From Gelidibacter maritimus (GTDB lineage Bacteria > Bacteroidota > Bacteroidia > Flavobacteriales > Flavobacteriaceae), in NCBI RefSeq assembly GCF_014062315.1, contig NZ_JACGLT010000002.1:248001-312000 (forward strand): a stretch of DNA of 64,000 nt, in the 5' to 3' direction. The notes beneath the pieces are model-generated. The model was given only the letters and a program-made list of their open reading frames with translations, did no database searches and was not told the DNA's origin. Positions 27,176 through 36,117 of the stretch are shown one piece after another (position 1 is the first letter of the stretch; each line of letters opens with the position of its first letter). Position numbers and translations under genes: made by a program.

Positions 27176-27682
27176 TTATCTTCTTTTATATAAAGGTACT
27201 GAGGAACAAGCCTCTCCATACATAATAGATCGCGCCAATGGTTTTAGTTTCTGGGACAACATGATATAGGCATTGGCAGGAACCGGTTTATTGGTGCAAC
27301 CTTTAATAATCAGCGGCTGATCAACAAAAGCTTCAGTATCGAGATTTTGAATAATATCCTGATATATTGAAGTTTCTAGTTGTTCTAAATCGCCAATAAC
27401 AATTTTTTTGGCATAGGGTTGTAAATGCATAGTCAACAGCATATAAGCCCATGCAGGCACAATAGCGTCTGTAGTACAAGTTAATGCCACATAGTGATCT
27501 TGATATTGTGTCCAATTATGTGATTTAGCAGATGCTCTAAAATCCTTTTCGCGAAGCACCAATTCCTGAAATAACCAATCTTTGATATCAATTACGGTAC
27601 GCTCACCTTTTGGATAATAATCCTCTAAGTTAACAACTACCAATTTACTATTGGCCACTCTGTTAATAATTTCATTTTCCAT
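27176..27682 (-). CDS. DUF2480 family protein
   Basis: 168 residues, soluble, no signal. It matches the DUF2480 family (IDIKDWLFQELVLREKDFR, ALTCTTDAIVPAWAYMLL, VIKGCTNKPVPANAYI-like segments), which is found almost only in Bacteroidota and usually beside suf genes. Two conserved cysteine sites (LTCTTDAIVP and KGCTNKPVP), each followed by a similar P-A-(W/N)-A-Y-(M/I) pattern, suggest an internal duplication and possible metal or cluster binding; that is inference. A -7 box lies only four bases before the ATG. Confidence 0.85.
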   Translation of the reverse strand: MENEIINRVANSKLVVVNLEDYYPKGERTVIDIKDWLFQELVLREKDFRASAKSHNWTQYQDHYVALTCTTDAIVPAWAYMLLTMHLQPYAKKIVIGDLEQLETSIYQDIIQNLDTEAFVDQPLIIKGCTNKPVPANAYIMLSQKLKPLARSIMYGEACSSVPLYKRR

Positions 27683-27686
27683 ATTG

Positions 27687-27694
27687 CAAAATTA
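27687..27694 (-). promoter_or_regulatory. -7 box four bases before the DUF2480 ATG
   Basis: The minus strand reads TAATTTTG then CAAT then ATG, so the predicted transcript start falls at or next to the start codon (leaderless candidate). Confidence 0.45.
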
Positions 27695-27757
27695 AGTGTT
27701 TTATTAGTGAAACCCTATTTTGACAAGCACGTAGTACGCAGACAAAATAGATGGTTG

Positions 27758-27775
27758 TCCCGATAGCAATCGGGA
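27758..27775. repeat. Dispersed palindrome
   Basis: TCCCGAT-AGCA-ATCGGGA, perfect 7-bp arms. The 16-base core is identical to 7528-7543. A second half-palindrome (ATCCCGAATTTGGGCGGGAT) follows at once at 27778-27797. It lies downstream of the ABC exporter and may mark its transcript end. Confidence 0.65.
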
Positions 27776-27914
27776 TAATCCCGAATTTGGGCGGGATCTC
27801 GAATTTCTCCAAATTTATGGACAATTGCTTTTAAATAATACATTAAAAATTTATTGTGGCTCAGGCCTGGCTGCTTATATCTGCTTTATCTTTTTTTAAA
27901 GAAAAAACCGGCTT

Positions 27915-29750
27915 TTATTGGTATCCTTCCGCTTGTAGTTGAAAGAGTTGCGCATACAGTGCTTCATTTTCCATTAACTCATCGTGCGTTCCTACCTCTA
28001 ATACTTTTCCATCATCCAACACAAGAATCCTATCGGCTTGTCTGACCGTACTGAATCTATGAGAAATGATAATGCTCGTTTTACCTTTGGTCAACGCAAT
28101 AAAGCGTTTAAAAACGTCGCTTTCTGCCTTGGCATCCAATGCTGAAGTTGGCTCGTCCAAAATCATAACTTCTGCATCTTTCATATATGCTCTTGCCAAA
28201 GCTATTTTTTGCCACTGCCCACCAGAGAGTTCCTGTCCTTTATAAAAGCGTTTACCGAGTTGCTGATCATAACCTTTTTTTAACTCTGAAATAACTTCAT
28301 TGGCTAAGCTCAATTGGGCGGCATTTTCAATTTTTTCTTGATTCTCCAACGCGTCGATATCGCCAATAGCAATATTTTCTCTGACCGTAAATTCATAACG
28401 GAAAAAATCTTGGAAAATTACTCCAAAAAACTTCTGATAATCATTCTGTTTAAATCGATTGATATTGATACCATCAAGCAATATCTCACCGGATGTAGGT
28501 TCATAAAACCGCAACATCAATTTGGTCAATGTTGTTTTTCCTGCACCATTTTGACCAACAAAAGCCATCTTCTCTCCGGCAGATATAGTAAAACTTACAC
28601 CTTTGAGAATTTCAGTATCAGAATCAGGATATGAAAAATGGACATTTCGAAATTCAAATCCTGTTGTTATCTTTTCGGGTAGAATCTGATCTTCGAGATG
28701 GTTTGGAGCAATTTTGAGGTCAATAAACTCAAAATAATCCTTCAAGTAAAGTGCACTTTCAGTAATCCTGGTGAATTTAGAAAAGAAATCCTGAAGGTTC
28801 CGAGTCAATCTATTAAAAGAACCGGATAAAAATGTCAATTCACCCAGAGTAATTACTCCAGAGATAACACGGTAAATAATAAATATATAAGCGCCATAAT
28901 AACTCAGCGTTCCCAAAACATTAAATACAAATCCTAATCCTGTGCGTTTGATTGCCAATTTTTTATTGAGCTCGAAATATTCTTGGGAAAGGTTTTTAAA
29001 CCGATCAACAATAAAATCCGTCAAGCCGAAGAGTTTAATTTCTTTTGCCGTAATATTATTTGCGCCGATAAATCTGAGATAATCCAATTCTCGCCGCTCG
29101 GCCGTCCAACCTCGTGCCAAAGAATATTGCTGCTGACTGAACCAAATTTCATTAATAAAAGAAGGAATTATACTCAACACCAACAGAATAATCAGATAGG
29201 GTTCAAAATAGATCAAGCCTGCTACGAGTGTTGTAATGGAAATCAAGCTCTGAACCTCACCCAAAGCATTGGATAAAAGTCCGACACGGCCCGAGGTTTG
29301 CATTCTGGCGCGTTCCAGTTTATCATAGAATTCAGAGTCTTCCAAGAGACTGATATCTATCTGATTGGTTTTCTTTATTATCGTAACTGAAGATTCTATA
29401 GCGTAAGCATCACCCAAAAGTCCGTCGGTTAGAGATATTGCGCGACTCATGAGGTCGGAGAGAACAACCAGACCCAGTTCAATGCCAACGTAGGTCCACA
29501 GCTGCGTCAAATCAGAGACCTCAAGCTGGGTTTGAAGAATGATCTCATCAATAATGAGTTTTCCAACCCACAGGATGATCACTGGTAAAATAGCGCCAAT
29601 AAGTCGGCATAATGCCGATAAAAGAAACAACTTTTTATTGGTCCGCCAAATTTCCTTAAAGAAACGCGGGATAAATACCAAGGCACTAAAAGACTTCCGA
29701 AGACTGGTTTTGTCTTTATCTTTTAATGATTTAGGACGTCGTCGTGCCAT
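27915..29750 (-). CDS. ABC exporter, fused permease and ATPase
   Basis: 611 residues. Six transmembrane segments (about residues 36-330) precede one nucleotide-binding domain: Walker A GQNGAGKTTL near 396, signature LSGGQWQKIALARA near 505, Walker B VMILDEPTSALD near 532 and switch His in IISHRFSTVR. It is an MsbA/lipid- or peptide-exporter type half-transporter that would work as a homodimer in the inner membrane. It lies between the SufT-like gene and DUF2480 on the same strand, but no link to Fe-S assembly is evident. Substrate unknown. Confidence 0.92.
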   Translation of the reverse strand: MARRRPKSLKDKDKTSLRKSFSALVFIPRFFKEIWRTNKKLFLLSALCRLIGAILPVIILWVGKLIIDEIILQTQLEVSDLTQLWTYVGIELGLVVLSDLMSRAISLTDGLLGDAYAIESSVTIIKKTNQIDISLLEDSEFYDKLERARMQTSGRVGLLSNALGEVQSLISITTLVAGLIYFEPYLIILLVLSIIPSFINEIWFSQQQYSLARGWTAERRELDYLRFIGANNITAKEIKLFGLTDFIVDRFKNLSQEYFELNKKLAIKRTGLGFVFNVLGTLSYYGAYIFIIYRVISGVITLGELTFLSGSFNRLTRNLQDFFSKFTRITESALYLKDYFEFIDLKIAPNHLEDQILPEKITTGFEFRNVHFSYPDSDTEILKGVSFTISAGEKMAFVGQNGAGKTTLTKLMLRFYEPTSGEILLDGININRFKQNDYQKFFGVIFQDFFRYEFTVRENIAIGDIDALENQEKIENAAQLSLANEVISELKKGYDQQLGKRFYKGQELSGGQWQKIALARAYMKDAEVMILDEPTSALDAKAESDVFKRFIALTKGKTSIIISHRFSTVRQADRILVLDDGKVLEVGTHDELMENEALYAQLFQLQAEGYQ

Positions 29751-29888
29751 TGGTTAAGGTGGGTGTAAGATGTAGTTTTTATGAAGAACAATTGAAGGTC
29801 CGTATCAAGACAGGCAACCCCGCCAATTACGGATTGCCTAATGTAGACTGACAACTGATCAATCTTACTGAATACGACCTACTGAAGA

Positions 29889-30215
29889 TTAAAGCATCCC
29901 CAATTCCAACTTCGCTTCTTCACTCATTAAATCTTGACTCCACGGTGGATCAAACGTCATTTCGACTATTGCAGATTTGACCTCGTCAATTGATTTTACG
30001 CGCTCCTCAACTTCCAATGGCAAGCTTTCAGCTACTGGACAATTTGGTGTTGTTAAGGTCATAAGGATCTTAACATCATAATCTTCATTGACAAAAACAT
30101 CATAAATCAATCCCAATTCATAAATATCAACTGGAATTTCAGGGTCATAAACAGTTTTTATAACGTTTACTATTTTTTCGCCTAGAGCGAATGTATCTAT
30201 TTCTTTACTCATCAT
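29889..30215 (-). CDS. SufT-like DUF59 (MIP18 family) protein
   Basis: 108 residues, or 107 if the second ATG (30212) is used. It is a single MIP18/DUF59 domain: VKTVYDPEIPVDIYELGLIY, then MTLTTPNCPVAESLP with the conserved cysteine, and VEMTFDPPWSQDLMSEEAK at the C-terminus. In SUF-containing bacteria this protein helps cluster maturation or transfer to target proteins. It lies downstream of sufE on the same strand with a 177-base gap holding a small hairpin. The family is secure; the exact step is inferred from SufT/PaaD-like relatives. Confidence 0.92.
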   Translation of the reverse strand: MMSKEIDTFALGEKIVNVIKTVYDPEIPVDIYELGLIYDVFVNEDYDVKILMTLTTPNCPVAESLPLEVEERVKSIDEVKSAIVEMTFDPPWSQDLMSEEAKLELGML

Positions 30216-30368
30216 TTAAAAATTTAGTGTTAAAGAGTTTAGGATAAATACCGCAACTATTCAACGCATCAACATAATTCAATTGTACTGTGTTTGTAAA
30301 AAATCTATTTTCTAATCAGAAATATTCAAGCTTTATCCTACTATAACCATCTGTTTCGAAATAGCAAT

Positions 30369-30392
30369 TCCGAGATTCCTGCTTTCAGGAAT
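30369..30392. repeat. Short hairpin directly after sufE
   Basis: ATTCCTG-CTTT-CAGGAAT, ending at the sufE stop codon. It is a near copy of the hairpin after the A2M gene (8217-8236). Confidence 0.5.
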
Positions 30393-30815
30393 TTAGTTAA
30401 GCTGTGTTTGGTATGCAATAGCATACATTTTTAATTGTTTGATCATACTCACCAATCCGTTGGCACGTGTTGGTGATAGATGCTCCTTTAGACCAATGGC
30501 ATCGATAAAATCAGTATTGGCATCAATAATATCCTGGGGATTTTGATTTGAAAACACACGAATTAATATTGCAATTATACCTTTGGTGATAATAGCATCA
30601 CTATCGGCCGTAAATACAACTTTGTCATCCTTCATTTCGGCATGTACCCAAACTTTACTTTGGCAGCCTTTAATGATATTTTCCTGCGTTTTATATTGCT
30701 CGTCAATCAGAGGTAAAGTTTTGCCTAAATCAATCATATATTGATAGCGCTCTTCCCAATCTTCAAACATTGAAAACTCATCGATAAGGTCTTCTTGTAT
30801 CGCTTTTATAGTCAT
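30393..30815 (-). CDS. sufE: Sulfur acceptor SufE
   Basis: 140 residues. Cys51 in NIIKGCQSKVW is the persulfide-accepting cysteine that takes sulfur from the SufS cysteine desulfurase and passes it to SufBCD. Length and the start MTIKAIQEDLIDEFSMFEDW are standard. A TAACTTTG -7 box (minus strand, 30830-30837) 14 bases upstream suggests sufE and downstream genes can be transcribed apart from the main suf unit. Confidence 0.95.
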   Translation of the reverse strand: MTIKAIQEDLIDEFSMFEDWEERYQYMIDLGKTLPLIDEQYKTQENIIKGCQSKVWVHAEMKDDKVVFTADSDAIITKGIIAILIRVFSNQNPQDIIDANTDFIDAIGLKEHLSPTRANGLVSMIKQLKMYAIAYQTQLN

Positions 30816-30829
30816 TCTGAAATTTTATA

Positions 30830-30837
30830 CAAAGTTA
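30830..30837 (-). promoter_or_regulatory. -7 box for sufE
   Basis: The minus strand reads TAACTTTG (TAnnTTTG match), 14 bases before the ATG; no clear -33. Confidence 0.45.
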
Positions 30838-30898
30838 CAATTTATCTCTTCAAAACACGAAATTTAACCATGGATATCAAGCGGTTAATTCCGAAGGA

Positions 30899-31546
30899 CT
30901 ACTCTGATTTTAAATAGGTGCATTCAATGAGCAGCTCCTTATTTATATCCAATAACTGAAGTTTGTCATTCTTTAAAGTATATGACGCAATGCGTGCCAT
31001 GGCATCAAGAAACAGTGTTTCGACTTCAATATCCCTACACATCATTTCCGTTGAAGACAACTCAGTGATGTCAACCTGATTGTCGGTAACCTCAATATTT
31101 GCCGAAAACCGGTTACAGCTGGTATTACCGTTGATTACATTTTGTGACAGATCAATTTTAATAAACGGGTTTCTAGCAAAACTGTCTCTATCCTTTACCC
31201 GGGTTACCAACCACGAACCCTGATCTATGTTTAAAGGTGCTCTTGATTTTTCTAAAATTTCAACCAAATAATACTTTAAGGACGACCCATCTGCTGGTGG
31301 GTTTTCCACTTCCGAAACGTTAACTTTTAATCTATAATAGAAGCCTTCAACATAGTCAAAGCCTTCAATATCACTATAAAGGTAGGTCCAATCAATTTCA
31401 CCTTCATTTTTAATTTGGAGACACTTTTGAGGTGCTACGCCTGTACAATTTGCTTTTTTATTGGCAATTAGTAGGATTTTATCATTAGGGGAACATGACA
31501 GAAATAATAGGACCAATGAATTAATGGCGAAAAACTTTAAACTCAT
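30899..31546 (-). CDS. DUF4377 + META domain lipoprotein
   Basis: 215 residues with a lipobox (LLFLSCSPN). The first half resembles DUF4377 (CTGVAPQKCLQIKNEGEIDW, then IEGFDYVEGFYYRLKVNV). The second half is an HslJ/META domain (NPFIKIDLSQNVINGNTSCN, LSSTEMMCRDIEVETLFLDA), where G-N-x-x-C-N and T-x-M-x-C are the family signatures. It is predicted periplasmic or surface-anchored, yet encoded between sufS and sufE (24 bases after sufS begins its 3' side). Its role there is unknown; META proteins are linked to stress and adhesion, not to cluster assembly. Confidence 0.85.
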   Translation of the reverse strand: MSLKFFAINSLVLLFLSCSPNDKILLIANKKANCTGVAPQKCLQIKNEGEIDWTYLYSDIEGFDYVEGFYYRLKVNVSEVENPPADGSSLKYYLVEILEKSRAPLNIDQGSWLVTRVKDRDSFARNPFIKIDLSQNVINGNTSCNRFSANIEVTDNQVDITELSSTEMMCRDIEVETLFLDAMARIASYTLKNDKLQLLDINKELLIECTYLKSE

Positions 31547-31570
31547 AAATTTAATTTTGAAACCTGACGC

Positions 31571-32785
31571 TTAAGACAGCATCATTTGGGCTTTTTTAAC
31601 CCCTTCCACCAACACATCAATTTCCTGCTTGGTATTATAAAAAGCAAAAGATGCCCTTATCGTCCCCGGAATTTTAAAATAATCCATGATCGGTTGTGCG
31701 CAATGGTGTCCCGTACGGACCGCTACCCCCATTTTATCGAGTAAAGTTCCAACATCATAAGGATGAATACCATCGAGATTGAAGGAAATTACTGAAGTTT
31801 TATGTTCTGAAGTGCCATAGATTTTCAAGCCTTCAATTTCTAATAGTTTCTTTGTACCGTATTCTAAAAGTTCCTGCTCATAGGCATCAATCTTTTCAAA
31901 ACCAATTTGATTCATATAATCAATGGCCGCACCAAAAGCAATGCCACCACAAATATTGGGAGTGCCTGCTTCAAATTTATGAGGTAGTCCGGCATAAGTA
32001 GTTTTTTCGAATGAAACCTCGGCAATCATTTCCCCACCGCCCTGATAAGGTGGTAATTTGTTGAGCCATTCTTCCTTTCCGTAAAGTATTCCAACCCCAG
32101 TTGGACCACACATTTTATGCGCGGAAACGACGTAAAAATCAACATCCAGAGCTTGTACATCCGCCTTTATGTGAGGACAAGCCTGTGCCCCATCAACCAA
32201 AACTGCTGCTCCAACGGCATGTGCTTTCTTGATCATGCTCTCAATAGGATTAATCGTCCCTAAGGCATTGGAAATATGGTTGACAAAAACGAGTTTTGTA
32301 TTATCAGAAAGAAGCGCATCGTATGCCGATAAAATCAGCTCACCTTCGTCATTCATCGGAATGACTTTTAATTCCGCACCACTCCGTTCACAAAGCATTT
32401 GCCAAGGCACAATATTACTGTGATGTTCTAATGCGGATACGATGACTTCATCACCTTTTTTTAAGAGCGTTGTAAAACCACTGGCTACTAAATTGATACC
32501 ATGGGTTGTGCCAGCCGTCATGATGATTTCATGCGATGCTCTTGCATTGAAATGTTTTTGTATTTTTAAACGTGCTTCTTCATACTTATCTGTTGCCTCT
32601 TGACTCAAACTATGAACGCCTCTATGGATATTGGCATTGTAGTTTGAATAATAATCCACAATGGCATCCATAACTTGTTGCGGCGTTTGAGACGTAGCGG
32701 CATTATCAAAATAAACCAATGGTTTCCCATTGACTTGTCTTTGAAGTATTGGAAAATCTTTTCGTATTTTTTCGACTGGAAACAT
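31571..32785 (-). CDS. sufS: Cysteine desulfurase SufS
   Basis: 404 residues, group II desulfurase. The PLP lysine is in VVSAHKMCGPTG (about residue 224). The catalytic cysteine is in VRTGHHCAQP (about residue 361), on the short loop typical of SufS rather than IscS. It converts cysteine to alanine and transfers a persulfide to SufE, encoded two genes downstream. The gene belongs to the minus-strand suf run. Confidence 0.97.
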   Translation of the reverse strand: MFPVEKIRKDFPILQRQVNGKPLVYFDNAATSQTPQQVMDAIVDYYSNYNANIHRGVHSLSQEATDKYEEARLKIQKHFNARASHEIIMTAGTTHGINLVASGFTTLLKKGDEVIVSALEHHSNIVPWQMLCERSGAELKVIPMNDEGELILSAYDALLSDNTKLVFVNHISNALGTINPIESMIKKAHAVGAAVLVDGAQACPHIKADVQALDVDFYVVSAHKMCGPTGVGILYGKEEWLNKLPPYQGGGEMIAEVSFEKTTYAGLPHKFEAGTPNICGGIAFGAAIDYMNQIGFEKIDAYEQELLEYGTKKLLEIEGLKIYGTSEHKTSVISFNLDGIHPYDVGTLLDKMGVAVRTGHHCAQPIMDYFKIPGTIRASFAFYNTKQEIDVLVEGVKKAQMMLS

Positions 32786-32977
32786 GCTCTAAATTTTGAA
32801 GTTTGGAATCATTGCGTGGCCCGCAGACCTGCCCCTCCGTTCAGACGGGTGAAGCTGATTGTTTATGATAACCACAAATCTTAGTATATCAGAAACAGAT
32901 AATAGAAAAATGATAATCAGCGTCAATCTGCCAGTTCTGTGTTACTTACCTTTTTGGTAGGCGGACCTGTATGCTAA

Positions 32978-34291
32978 CTATAGATCAAATCCAATATTGA
33001 CCCCAAGTTTCTTAGCGATAATATTCGTAATTCGTTGTTTAATCTCTGGAATTTTAACCGAACTTAATACGTTATTACTAAAGGCATACATCAACAAAGC
33101 TTTTGCTTCTTTTTCTGGAATTCCTCTTGATCGCAAATAAAACATAGCACTTTCATCCAATTGACCAATGGTACATCCGTGCGAACACTTCACATCGTCA
33201 GCAAAAATTTCCAATTGTGGTTTGGTGTTGATACTTGCCTTATCACCAATTAGAATATTGTTATTGGCCTGAAAGGCATTGGTTTTTTGAGCTTCTCTGT
33301 TAACCAATACTTTTCCGTTGAAAACACCCGTCGCATTGTCATCAAAAATACCTTTGTAGTCTTGATGGCTTTCGCAATTTGGTTCAATATGATGCACCAA
33401 AGTGTTATGATCAACATGCTGTCTGTTGCCAATAATGGTTGCCCCTTTTAAAGTAGAGTCAATTCGCTCTCCGTTTTGGTAAAAATTAAGATTGTTACGG
33501 GTTAATTTACCCCCAAAGGAAAACGTATGTACACTGGCAAAACTTTCTTGTTTTTGATTGATAAACGTACTGTCAATCAATGAAGCGTTTTCGTTGTCAT
33601 TTTGAATTTTATAATAATCCACAATGGCGCGCTTATCTGCAAAAATCTCAGTAACCGTATTGGTCAACACAGGATTTTCGGTCAAACTTTGATGGCGCTC
33701 AATAATCTGGACATGTGAATTTTCATCCACCACAATCAAATTTCGAGGTTGTAGCATTAATGATGATTCATTACCTGTTGAGAAATGAACAATCTGAATA
33801 GGTTTTGCCACCGATTTGTTCTTAGGAATATGAATGTAAGCACCTTCTTGAGAAAATGCAGTGTTCAATGAGGTCAACCCATCTTTAGTTGCCACTTTAT
33901 TGAAATAGTTTTCAATTACTGGTCGGTATTTTGGTTTTGACAATGCCGATGACATCAAACAAATGTCCACCCCATCATGGGTAGTCTCAGAGAGATGTGA
34001 TGAATATTTTCCATCGACAAAAACTATTTTATAAGTGTCAATATCGTGGATAAAGTATTTCTTGATATCGTTGTAATCGATGCGGTTTTCTTTCTTCGGA
34101 AACACACTATAATCGTGTTTTAAAATACTGTTTAACGAGGTGTATTTCCAAGCTTCGTCCCTTCTTGACGGGAAGCCTTGTGCTTCAAATTCTTTAATTG
34201 CTTCACTTCGCACGTCGTGAACTGGCGCATCAACATCCACCAAGTTTTCGAATGCCATAAATGAGGCTATGAGTTTTTCTTTTAGTTCCAT
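32978..34291 (-). CDS. sufD: Fe-S scaffold subunit SufD
   Basis: 437 residues. N-terminal helices include the characteristic SRRDEAWKYTSL. The right-handed beta-helix core and C-terminal helical part carry the functional-site motif FADDVKCSHGCTIGQLDESAMFYLRSRGI shared by SufB/SufD (shown here in pieces FADDVKCSHGC and TIGQLDESAMFYLRSRG). It partners SufB and SufC in the SufBC2D cluster-building complex. It is separated from sufC by a 480-base stretch that contains a decayed inserted gene. Confidence 0.96.
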   Translation of the reverse strand: MELKEKLIASFMAFENLVDVDAPVHDVRSEAIKEFEAQGFPSRRDEAWKYTSLNSILKHDYSVFPKKENRIDYNDIKKYFIHDIDTYKIVFVDGKYSSHLSETTHDGVDICLMSSALSKPKYRPVIENYFNKVATKDGLTSLNTAFSQEGAYIHIPKNKSVAKPIQIVHFSTGNESSLMLQPRNLIVVDENSHVQIIERHQSLTENPVLTNTVTEIFADKRAIVDYYKIQNDNENASLIDSTFINQKQESFASVHTFSFGGKLTRNNLNFYQNGERIDSTLKGATIIGNRQHVDHNTLVHHIEPNCESHQDYKGIFDDNATGVFNGKVLVNREAQKTNAFQANNNILIGDKASINTKPQLEIFADDVKCSHGCTIGQLDESAMFYLRSRGIPEKEAKALLMYAFSNNVLSSVKIPEIKQRITNIIAKKLGVNIGFDL

Positions 34292-34346
34292 TCTGTAAGT
34301 TTCAAGTTTCTTTTGTTTCTTGTTTCAAGGGATTACGGTTCCGTAA

Positions 34347-34740
34347 TCACCTGAATTTGTTCCCTTTGAAATCTTGTTTGTTTAAATATATTATGTAATT
34401 GGCTATTCGTTTACTTAATTGTTCGTATTCTTCAACCAATTTCTCTAACTTCTCTTTTTCTATATATCCATAATCAGACTCTATAATAATTGAGATCTTG
34501 ATTCACCTGCCGATCCTTTTGCAACGGATAAGAACTGTCTGAATTCAATATTCCCATCGTACTCAAATCCCTCGGCAATATTGTCCATTACTAAACCTGA
34601 GGATCATTTGATTTGATTTCTCAGTCTAAAATCATTTTTTAGTTCAGATTTTAAAGTGATTTCTTAATCTCATTTGAAAGTCTTCGAGCTTCCTGCCAGA
34701 TTTCTAAATCTTCAAATTTCTCAATGGTTGCGATAACTTG
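34347..34740 (-). pseudogene. Decayed four-helix-bundle (23S rRNA IVP-type) gene
   Basis: No open frame remains, but three minus-strand frames together rebuild a typical four-helix-bundle protein. Frame one gives VIATIEKFEDLEIWQEARRL and then SNEIKKSL-stop. Frame two gives ELKNDFRLRNQIK-stop-SSGLV and [20 protein letters not shown], then [15 protein letters not shown]-stop. Frame three gives DYGYIEKEKLEKLVEEYEQL and then SKRIANYIIYLNKQDFKGNK, ending in TGA at 34347. At least two frameshifts and one nonsense codon are needed. WQxAR and MDNIAEGFE are hallmarks of the IVP family (proteins first known from intervening sequences in 23S rRNA). Low-complexity TTTCAAG/CTTGAAA-type sequences lie at both ends in opposite orientation. 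Confidence 0.85.
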
Positions 34741-34771
34741 AAACTTTAAACAAGAAACCCTTCAAACCAAA

Positions 34772-35524
34772 CTAAGCGTTCACTTCTTCCTTAATCCAGT
34801 CGTAGCCTTTTTCTTCAAGCTCGTGGGCCAATTCCTTACCACCAGATTTCACAATGCGTCCTTCAAACATGACATGTACAAAATCAGGGACAATATAGTC
34901 TAACAAACGCTGGTAGTGGGTAATGATGATGACGGCATTATCGTCACTTTTCAGTTTATTAACGCCGTTTGCCACAATACGAAGTGCATCAATATCCAAA
35001 CCTGAATCGGTTTCGTCAAGGATAGCCAATTTTGGTTCCAACATGGCCAATTGAAAGATTTCATTTCGCTTCTTCTCACCACCTGAAAAGCCTTCATTTA
35101 AAGACCGGGATAGAAATTTCCGATCAATTTCGAGCATTTCTGATTTCTCACGAATCATTTTCAGCATTTCATTAGCTGGCATATCACCAAGTCCTCTCGC
35201 CTTTCGGGTTTCATTGATGGCCGTTTTCATGAAATTGGTTACGGAAACACCAGGAATCTCAGTAGGATATTGAAAGGATAAGAAAACTCCTTTATGGGCG
35301 CGCTCTTCAGGTGCCAATTCGTTGATGCTCTCCTCTTCAAAAACGATATCTCCTTGAGTAACCTCATAGTCTTCCTTTCCGGCTATAACAGAAGCTAAAG
35401 TACTTTTACCAGAACCATTTGGCCCCATAATGGCATGTACCTCACCTGCATTTATCTCTAAATCAATGCCTTTTAAAATGGCTTTATCTTCAACACTTGC
35501 GTGTAAATCAATAATTTTTAACAT
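34772..35524 (-). CDS. sufC: Fe-S assembly ATPase SufC
   Basis: 250 residues, soluble ABC-type ATPase: Walker A GPNGSGKSTL near residue 34, signature FSGGEKKRNEI, Walker B LAILDETDSGLD. The E-T-D-S-G sequence in place of EPTS is diagnostic of SufC. It drives conformational change in SufB-SufD during cluster formation. Flanked by a small lipoprotein gene upstream and the IVP remnant downstream. Confidence 0.97.
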   Translation of the reverse strand: MLKIIDLHASVEDKAILKGIDLEINAGEVHAIMGPNGSGKSTLASVIAGKEDYEVTQGDIVFEEESINELAPEERAHKGVFLSFQYPTEIPGVSVTNFMKTAINETRKARGLGDMPANEMLKMIREKSEMLEIDRKFLSRSLNEGFSGGEKKRNEIFQLAMLEPKLAILDETDSGLDIDALRIVANGVNKLKSDDNAVIIITHYQRLLDYIVPDFVHVMFEGRIVKSGGKELAHELEEKGYDWIKEEVNA

Positions 35525-35590
35525 ACGGTTTTACTTAAATTTAACGTACAAATTCTAATGTTATCGGTCAGAATTTGCTATTCTATAATT

Positions 35591-35989
35591 CTATTCTTGT
35601 GCTCTTATCTTAATGACATTATTATTTTTTTCGGCTACTTCAGACACGGATATAATATCAATAATCTCTACTCTGTTATCCCAACCTTCTTCATGCTTTT
35701 GCTTTTTAATGACCTTTACTTTCAACGTCACTTTCACTTCATCTGTCGGTTGATTCTTCAAGGGCGTCGCCCTTTCTATCAATTCTTTGGCATTTTCGTC
35801 TTCTATAACACCAAACAGCTCACTTTCTGTTTGCAAAACACCTGCATTGTCATAGTAAATAAAATTTCCCGTCAGCTCTCTAACCTTCAGTTGATCCTGG
35901 TCTTCAATATTACCAACTGTAGACTTTGAGTCATTTTTACAGCCCACAAAAGCCATTAGCGTAAAAACAAGAAAAATTGTTCTTTTCAT
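35591..35989 (-). CDS. Small lipoprotein inside the suf cluster, unknown
   Basis: 132 residues. A lipobox (LMAFVGCKND) is followed by a polar linker and one small mixed beta domain (VRELTGNFIYYDNAGVLQTE; VKVTLKVKVIKKQKHEEGWD). No named domain is recognised. A lipoprotein between sufB and sufC is not part of the known cytoplasmic SUF machine; it may be a lineage-specific insertion that borrows the operon's transcription. Confidence 0.7.
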   Translation of the reverse strand: MKRTIFLVFTLMAFVGCKNDSKSTVGNIEDQDQLKVRELTGNFIYYDNAGVLQTESELFGVIEDENAKELIERATPLKNQPTDEVKVTLKVKVIKKQKHEEGWDNRVEIIDIISVSEVAEKNNNVIKIRAQE

Positions 35990-36117
35990 ATATTGTGCAT
36001 TGTCGGCGATAGGAACTTTAGGCTCTTAAACCTTCAAGGTTTCTAAAGCCTAGCAAGTTGTTTATACAGATCTTGCAGGATATTGAACGTGCAAATTTTA
36101 CAGGTTCAATTTAATTA

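Noticed and set aside
32786-32977. Gene remnant between sufS and sufD
   Set aside because: Six-frame reading gave no recognisable protein; only short GC-rich repeat-like pieces are seen.
35558-35929. Plus-strand ORF with hydrophobic, Phe-rich translation opposite the suf lipoprotein
   Set aside because: The minus-strand frame has a proper lipobox and operon position; the opposite reading is an AT-rich shadow.
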